DNA from: Streptomyces koelreuteriae
GTDB lineage: Bacteria > Actinomycetota > Actinomycetes > Streptomycetales > Streptomycetaceae
Reading direction: 5' to 3'
Assembly: GCF_018604545.1 (NCBI RefSeq)
Contig: NZ_CP075896.1
Span: forward strand, 8,535,514-8,599,513
Length of the DNA: 64,000 nucleotides
The notes beneath the pieces are model-generated. The model was not told where the DNA came from. It saw only the letters and a list, made by a program, of their open reading frames with translations, and searched no databases. Below are positions 59,492-64,000 of the stretch, one piece after another. Positions within the stretch are counted from its first letter, which is position 1. Each line of letters opens with the position of its first letter. The translations under genes and the position numbers were made by a program.

Positions 59492-62161
59492 TCACGCCCA
59501 CTCGATGCCCAGCTCCCGCAGTGCGTCGAGCTGGTCCTGGGCGAGCTTGTCCCGCCTAGATTTGGTGTTGGAGACCCACACACCCAATTTCACGGCCACC
59601 GGCTCCGTCTCGCTGTCGACCGCGATCTCTTCGCTGTGGCCGCGGGGTACAGGCCGGTGAGCACCTTCCCGTTCCACCCACTGCGCGAGAGCCGTCAGGC
59701 CGCGCTGGAACGCCTGCTGCGCCTTGCTCGGGCCCTTCGTCGCACGCGTAGCCGCAGGGGCCGGAGACGTCGCCTGGGCGGGCTTGATGCCCAGCTTGGA
59801 CAGCCGCTCCTGCTGCTCGGTCGACAGCTGCGCCCAAGTAGCCGGCTGGGACTGCCGCTGGAGCCAGCGCCCGATATCGTCGCCGTCGAAGAGGACGCCC
59901 GGAGCGATGTCGGGCAGAGCGCCGTCGGCGTCGACGAGGTCGGCGAGGACGCGGTAGTGGCGTTGCCAGGCCAGTGGCCAGGGGCAGTTCCAGTCCGAGT
60001 CGATCGCCGCCAGCTGCTCCGCGCGCTCCGCCGCCCGCTCGGGGTCCTTTCCGAGGCCGCCCTTGCGGCGCAGGTTGGCCATGTGCTGCCCAACGGGTAC
60101 CAGCCCCCCGGCCTCGCTCTCGCCCCACACCTGGTCCTGGCGGGGTGCGAGGTGGCCTGTGGCCTGCCGGTAGGAGCGGAGTGCGGCGAGTTTGTTCTCC
60201 CACGCCTCTTCGCCCGGCTCCCAGATCATCCCGGCCTCGGGAGCGTCCAAGAGCTCCTTGCGCCGCGGCTCCAGTTCCCCGGCCCGCAGTGCCTTTCGCT
60301 GCTGGTGCACCCACCTCCCCAGCGGGAAAGCCTTTGTCACGCCGACCTCGACCTCGGTGTCGTAGGGGACGGCGTAGAGGCCGGGGATGTGGTGCTTCTT
60401 CCGCCAGTGGATGAGGGCTTGGTAGCCCTCCAGCCACACCAGGGACTCCGGCCGGTAGACCCGGGTGCGCAGGAAGGCCGCGATGGTCGCCGCGTCGCGC
60501 GGGCTGGAGAAGTGGAGCAGGGCCGACTCTGCAACGGCGTCGGTGTCGTCCTGTTCCTCGTCCTGGCCATCGCCCGCGCCGCCGGCCCCGATGATCTGGC
60601 CGTCCTCATCGCGCCGGACGTGCACCTTGCGCTTCCCGCTACTCAGGGCCCGGGAGGCGAGCTGCTCGACAAGTCGTTCATCATGACTGCGGAGGCCTTG
60701 CAAAACGGCTACAAGGGGGCGAAAACTGGCGGAGGCGACCATGTCAGTGGGGTCCTCGCCGGACTCCAGGAACACCGGCACGATGATGCGGGCGATCTTC
60801 GTGCTGCCGTCGCGGTTGAGCCTGAGCGCTCGGCCGATGTTCTGCACGATCTCCACCTGCGAACCGCGGGTGTCGGCGAAGCAGAGGGCTTCCACGCCCC
60901 GCTCGCCAGTGATGTCGACGCCTTCTCCGAGCACGCGACAGCTTGCGAGGAACGCGCGGTGGACCCGGCGGCCAGCTGCGTCGATGCCGTTGGCGAACTG
61001 CCGCAGCACCTCGCGCCGTTCGGCCACCAGGTGGTCGCCGCACAGCCATGCCGACCACACGCGGTCCGGCGGGACATGGCGACCGGCCTCCAGCTCGTAG
61101 AACTCCGCGTCGATCGACGATGCGGGGAGTCGGCCCGCGGCGGCCAAGTCGCCGTCGGAGGCGTCGTTGACGTACAGCTCCGCGGCCGTCTCCGGCATCT
61201 TCTCCGCGAAAGCCGCCGCCTCCTCCACCTTCTGATGGAAAGTCATGACTGTACGGAGGTTGTGCGCGGCGGCGTGCTCCAGGATCGCGGTCTGCAGAAG
61301 CGCCAGGCGTCGGCCCCGCTGTGCTTCCTCCGATTCCCCGAGGACCGGGGAGGGGTCGCGGATCTCCAGCACGTCGATCTCGAACCCGGCGAGGATCGCT
61401 CGTTCGATCGCCTCGCTCAGCCCGAGCTCAGCCAGCCACGGGCCGTAGGTTTCCGAGTCCTGGCCCATGGTCGCGATCTCCACCTCCTGACCGTCCGTGC
61501 CCTTCTGCGGCCGGGGCGCGGCGAGGATGCGCGGGGTCGCGGTCAGGTACAGCCGGAAGTCGGCGGGGATACGGGCGTTGTCGTGGATCGCCGCCCATGG
61601 CCTGCCAAGATCGCCTGCGGTTGAGTGGGCTTCGTCGATGATGGCGAGCGAAAAACCGTCCATGCGCTGGCCGTACAGCCGCTCCCCGCCCGTCAGGGCT
61701 GCCTCCAGCGGCCCGCGAGTGCGTCCCTGGCCCGTCGGGTCGTCGAAGTCCTCGCGGTCCACGAGAGAGGCGTACGTGGCGAACACGATGACCGGTCCGT
61801 GCCCGGCCCACAGGGCGAGCTGGATGGGGTTGGTGGTGGTGCGCACGCCCAGCTCGTTCAGGACCGGGTCGTTTTCCAGCGAGCACACCGCGACCATGGG
61901 GGAGCGGTGCCCCACGGCCCGCCACGCCTGGGCGGTCTGCACGAGCAGGTCCAGGGTCGGCACGGTCACGAGGATCCGGCCTTCGGGGAAGCACTCCAGT
62001 GCACTCGCGGCGGCCATGATCGTTTTTCCGGAGCCGGTCGCTGACACGATCGTGCCACGGGCACCCTGTGGGGGCACAGATGATCTTGCAGGGAATCCGA
62101 CCCACTTACGGAAACGCGACTTCTGGTCGATCTGGTGTTTCTTGAGTGGAATCCTGCTCAT
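59492..62161 (-). CDS. DEAD/DEAH-box helicase with helicase-associated domains, telomere-proximal
   Basis: This 889-residue superfamily 2 protein has an N-terminal Q/LYS-rich region (KKHQIDQKSRFRKWVGF), Walker A SATGSGKTIMAA at about residue 37, DEAH box AIIDEAHSTAG, motif III YLTATPRI, and helicase-C motifs including QNIGRALRLN near ~420. From ~580 come several helicase-associated (HA) repeats (WENKLAALRSYRQATGHLAP, WPLAWQRHYRVLADLV, LAQWVEREGAHRPVP). Genes of this type are a hallmark of Streptomyces chromosome and linear-plasmid ends, where TtrA-like helicases influence transfer or end function; assignment to TtrA itself is not proven. The ATG complementary to 62159-62161 overlaps the stop of the upstream gene (ATGA). 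It is the last apparently intact gene before the telomere. Confidence 0.88.
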   Translation of the reverse strand: MSRIPLKKHQIDQKSRFRKWVGFPARSSVPPQGARGTIVSATGSGKTIMAAASALECFPEGRILVTVPTLDLLVQTAQAWRAVGHRSPMVAVCSLENDPVLNELGVRTTTNPIQLALWAGHGPVIVFATYASLVDREDFDDPTGQGRTRGPLEAALTGGERLYGQRMDGFSLAIIDEAHSTAGDLGRPWAAIHDNARIPADFRLYLTATPRILAAPRPQKGTDGQEVEIATMGQDSETYGPWLAELGLSEAIERAILAGFEIDVLEIRDPSPVLGESEEAQRGRRLALLQTAILEHAAAHNLRTVMTFHQKVEEAAAFAEKMPETAAELYVNDASDGDLAAAGRLPASSIDAEFYELEAGRHVPPDRVWSAWLCGDHLVAERREVLRQFANGIDAAGRRVHRAFLASCRVLGEGVDITGERGVEALCFADTRGSQVEIVQNIGRALRLNRDGSTKIARIIVPVFLESGEDPTDMVASASFRPLVAVLQGLRSHDERLVEQLASRALSSGKRKVHVRRDEDGQIIGAGGAGDGQDEEQDDTDAVAESALLHFSSPRDAATIAAFLRTRVYRPESLVWLEGYQALIHWRKKHHIPGLYAVPYDTEVEVGVTKAFPLGRWVHQQRKALRAGELEPRRKELLDAPEAGMIWEPGEEAWENKLAALRSYRQATGHLAPRQDQVWGESEAGGLVPVGQHMANLRRKGGLGKDPERAAERAEQLAAIDSDWNCPWPLAWQRHYRVLADLVDADGALPDIAPGVLFDGDDIGRWLQRQSQPATWAQLSTEQQERLSKLGIKPAQATSPAPAATRATKGPSKAQQAFQRGLTALAQWVEREGAHRPVPRGHSEEIAVDSETEPVAVKLGVWVSNTKSRRDKLAQDQLDALRELGIEWA

Positions 62162-63568
62162 CGCCCTTCCCCCTCTCCCGTGTCGTACAGCCAGCTGCCG
62201 TGAAGCCTTTCCAGTGCGGTTTCCTCCTGGCCGCGCTTCGTCCAGATCCCTTCGAGCCAGAGCGGGGTCGTCTCGATCCTCTCGCACAGCACGAAGGACC
62301 CGGGCAGGTCGATCAGCACGAGCTCGCCCGCGAACATGCCGCCCGGCCCGTAGCGGCGCCACAGCCGCTCCAGCCGCGCCCGGTGCTCGTGCAGGTATGC
62401 GTCCAGCGTCTGCGGGTAGGTTTCCGGCTCCGCCAGGTGCACGGTTCGCAGGGCGATGTCCACGAGCTCCTGGGACGACTTCTGGTCCCACTGCTCGGAG
62501 GTGGTGCCGGTCACGGCGGCATAGTGCTGCTCGCACACGGCGAGGACGCGCTCGATGAGCTCCGCCGGCGCGTCGCTCTCCTCGTCACGAAGGAAGGCCG
62601 ACCAACACCCGTGTGCCGATCGGGCAGGGCGTGCAGTTCGCCGGTGCCGGCGCTCGCCTCCACCAGGTCCAGGCCGTGGTCGGCGAGGTGAGCCAGGAGC
62701 AAGCGAGACAGGACCTCCCCGTCCCGGGCGTGCAGCTGAGCGTTGTCCTCTCCGCTGTCGGGGGAGACGATCGCGCGAGTGAGGACGGTGTCGAAGAAGA
62801 ACTCGGACAGGACCTCGATCAACTCCGGGCGGGCAGATGCTGGCTGATCGTCCAGGGCGGCAACAGCGGCGTCCATGACCGCAGTGAGGAACAGCCCGCG
62901 AGCGCCCTGCAGTTGACGCGCCTCGCTCTGCGGGCTCTCCTCGACGGCCTCCACCACGCGGTACAGGCCCTGATCCCCGTACAAGCCACCCGGCTTCTCC
63001 TTCGCCCGGCGCACCTTCGCCACGGCCTCCTCAACGGACCGCGCATAGGTGTAGTTCGTCACCACCGAGGCCCCGGGATGCGCCGGGTCAGTCCGCTGCG
63101 CCACGATCCGATAGCGGATCAGCCCGGAGTCAGACTCCACTGCCCCACCGCTCGCACCTTCCTGACGGTCCCGCAGCGCCTGGTGCCAGCGGTCCGCCTG
63201 CGCATCCCTCTCGGGAGAGTAGTCGTCCCACGCCGTGCCACCCATCAAGGTCCAGATGCGCCGCAACTCGTTCCGCCGAACCGCCGCCAGCAGCTCCTCC
63301 GTACTGAGTGGCCTCGGGTGACCCTCGCGGCTTTCCAAACCACCCGCAGCTCCTCCGTACTGAGTGGCCTCGGGTGACCCTCGCGGCTTTCCAAACCACC
63401 CGCAGCCACCAACCGTTCGCGGATCTGTTCCGCCGTAAATCCAGTAACCTCACGCTGGATTTCCTCCCGCACCTTGAGGCGCATTTCGACGCTCAGCAAA
63501 TTCGTACCCTCCTTCAAGACTCGCCCCAAGTGGTTGGTGGGAGTCCCGTGTTTCCGCCAACGGTACAT
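62158..63568 (-). pseudogene. Telomere-proximal gene disrupted by a 56-bp tandem duplication and a second frameshift
   Basis: The original protein would start MYRWRKHGTPTNHLG at 63568 and continue REEIQREVTGFTAEQIRERL, LESREGHPRPLSTEEL. At 63291-63402 a 56-bp tandem duplication shifts the frame. Removing one copy restores STEELLAAVRRNELRRIWTL exactly. Near 62600-62620 a one-base change moves the sequence from a frame ending HTGVGRPSFVTRRA into a frame with CWSAFLRDEESDAPAELIERVL and CEQHYAAVTGTTSEQWDQKS. That frame runs to a TGA overlapping the helicase start. The intact product would be ~450 residues of unknown function, translationally coupled to the helicase. Confidence 0.8.
63291..63402. 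repeat. 56-bp perfect tandem duplication
   Basis: The unit beginning CAGCTCCTCCGTACTGAGTG occupies 63291-63346 and again 63347-63402; a third partial start (CAGC) follows. The unit length is not a multiple of three, so it breaks the minus-strand gene. Confidence 0.95.
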
Positions 63569-63569
63569 G

Positions 63570-63588
63570 CTGCATCAACCTGATGCAG
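63570..63588. promoter_or_regulatory. Palindrome at the start codon of the telomere-proximal gene
   Basis: CTGCATCA and TGATGCAG flank ACC, a perfect 8-bp inverted repeat one base upstream of the minus-strand ATG. TACACTAG just beyond it could be the -10 region. It is a likely operator controlling the gene and the coupled helicase. Confidence 0.6.
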
Positions 63589-63639
63589 CCGCTACACTAG
63601 AACCCACACGAACGAGCGACCCCCGCCCCTTATAGCCAG

Positions 63640-63950
63640 CCCCGCCCGCGCCAGCGGGCCCCAAAGGGACTGGAGGCGCAGCCGAAAGGACCGTCAGGCG
63701 GGGGAGCGCAGCGGACTCGCCGATCAGGCTGGAGCGAAGCGGAAGCCTGGTAGCGGGACAGAGTCCCGCCGGTCCGGGAGCGCAGCGGACGGACCGTCAC
63801 CCTGCTTGCGCAGCAAGCAGGGTGTGCGGGTGGCGCAGCCACCCGCCAGCGCTCACGCGGAGCGTGAGCGCAACACCCGTGCGCAACACCCGTGCGCAGC
63901 ACGGGTGTTCGCTTGCACATCGCGCAGCGATGGGACACCCGCTCCGCGGG
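63640..63950. repeat. Streptomyces archetypal telomere palindrome array (right end of linear replicon)
   Basis: Successive short hairpins with GCA, GGA, TCC or AGA loops fill this stretch. They are CCCGC-TCC-GCGGG at 63938-63950 (palindrome I, the terminus); CATCGC-GCA-GCGATG at 63918-63932; an 11-bp stem with GCA loop at 63885-63909; a 10-bp stem with GGA loop at 63849-63871; a 9-bp stem with GCA loop at 63826-63846; a 12-bp stem with GCA loop at 63798-63824; and a 7-bp stem with AGA loop at 63753-63769. Looser ones lie near 63771-63795 and 63725-63749. On the minus strand the end reads CCCGCGGAGCGGG, the known terminal sequence of archetypal Streptomyces telomeres. Such foldback single strands are filled in by terminal-protein-primed synthesis. 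Confidence 0.93.
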
Positions 63951-64000
63951 AAGGTGCTGAAGAAGTTGTCGGTGTCTTTGTGTTAACCTTAGCAATACGT
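63951..64000. other. Non-biological sequence: Oxford Nanopore native barcode/adapter left on the contig
   Basis: Read on the minus strand, the segment is ACGTATTGCT (adapter end), AAGGTTAA (5' barcode flank), then CACAAAGACACCGACAACTT-CTT (barcode 01 apart from one missing T in a T run), then CAGCACCT (3' flank) and one T, directly joined to the telomere terminus. This part should be trimmed and not annotated as genome. Confidence 0.93.

Noticed and set aside
63640..63950. CRISPR array
   Set aside because: The repeated elements are different palindromes with 3-base loops, not identical direct repeats with unique spacers. They fit a telomere.
1..64000. tRNA or rRNA genes
   Set aside because: No cloverleaf with a TTC-like arm followed by CCA context and no rRNA-like segments were noticed on either strand; a tRNAscan-type search was not possible.

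Overview
The window is high-GC actinobacterial DNA, almost certainly from Streptomyces: strong third-position GC bias, GTG starts, a secreted trypsin-like protease, a CHASE3-HAMP-GAF-PP2C-ATPase regulator, GH64 glucanase, an srs-type phenolic lipid operon, and, at the right edge, a textbook Streptomyces linear-replicon telomere. The palindrome array ends at 63950 with the terminal arm 5'-CCCGCGGAGCGGG on the minus strand. The last 50 bases (63951-64000) are not biological: they match an Oxford Nanopore native barcode with its flanks. So the window is the last ~64 kb of a linear chromosome arm or linear plasmid, running from the interior (left) to the physical end (right).

Layout. 0-5.5 kb: a zinc-ribbon tail, an SRPBCC protein, a secreted serine protease, an EF-hand protein, a HEAT-repeat protein and a UGT-type glycosyltransferase. 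5.5-18.4 kb: a sugar-uptake locus. It has a LacI-type repressor, a divergent binding-protein/permease/permease ABC operon, a cytoplasmic GH127 beta-L-arabinofuranosidase, a 1389-residue secreted six-hairpin hydrolase with discoidin, PKD-like and Ig-like modules, and a Tat-exported GH127/GH146-type enzyme. It is probably for beta-L-arabinosides of plant cell-wall glycoproteins. 18.7-30.6 kb: a compact three-gene operon (MFS exporter, KS-AT-ACP PKS, AMT-LLM-C-A-PCP-C megasynthase), translationally coupled and ended by an 18-bp hairpin. It looks designed to make an amino-modified acyl-peptide, with no thioesterase. 30.7-39.5 kb: a GH64 beta-1,3-glucanase under a CebR-like operator, a secreted beta-rich protein, and a chaperone-like trio (helical protein, HSP90, 985-residue TPR protein). 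39.7-43.4 kb: UbiA prenyltransferase, type III PKS, ICMT-family methyltransferase and flavoprotein, an srsABC-like operon with an added prenyltransferase.

43.4-54.8 kb holds a DUF350 protein, the stress-type phosphatase, an MpaB-family oxygenase, a membrane spermidine-synthase-like protein, a GtrA-like protein behind an unusual AT-rich region, a DHFR-like protein, a DUF3592-like protein, an extra YidD and small membrane or hypothetical proteins. From ~54.9 kb to the end the sequence is increasingly eroded: a lamin-tail gene broken in several places, a Tn554-type tnpB remnant with a premature stop and a frameshift next to an intact tnpC, and a telomere-proximal helicase preceded by a gene disrupted by a 56-bp tandem duplication and a second frameshift. 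This fits the genetic plasticity of Streptomyces chromosome ends. Because the assembly carries untrimmed nanopore barcode, some single-base frameshifts could be sequencing errors.

All assignments are read by eye from the translated sequence; no database search was run.
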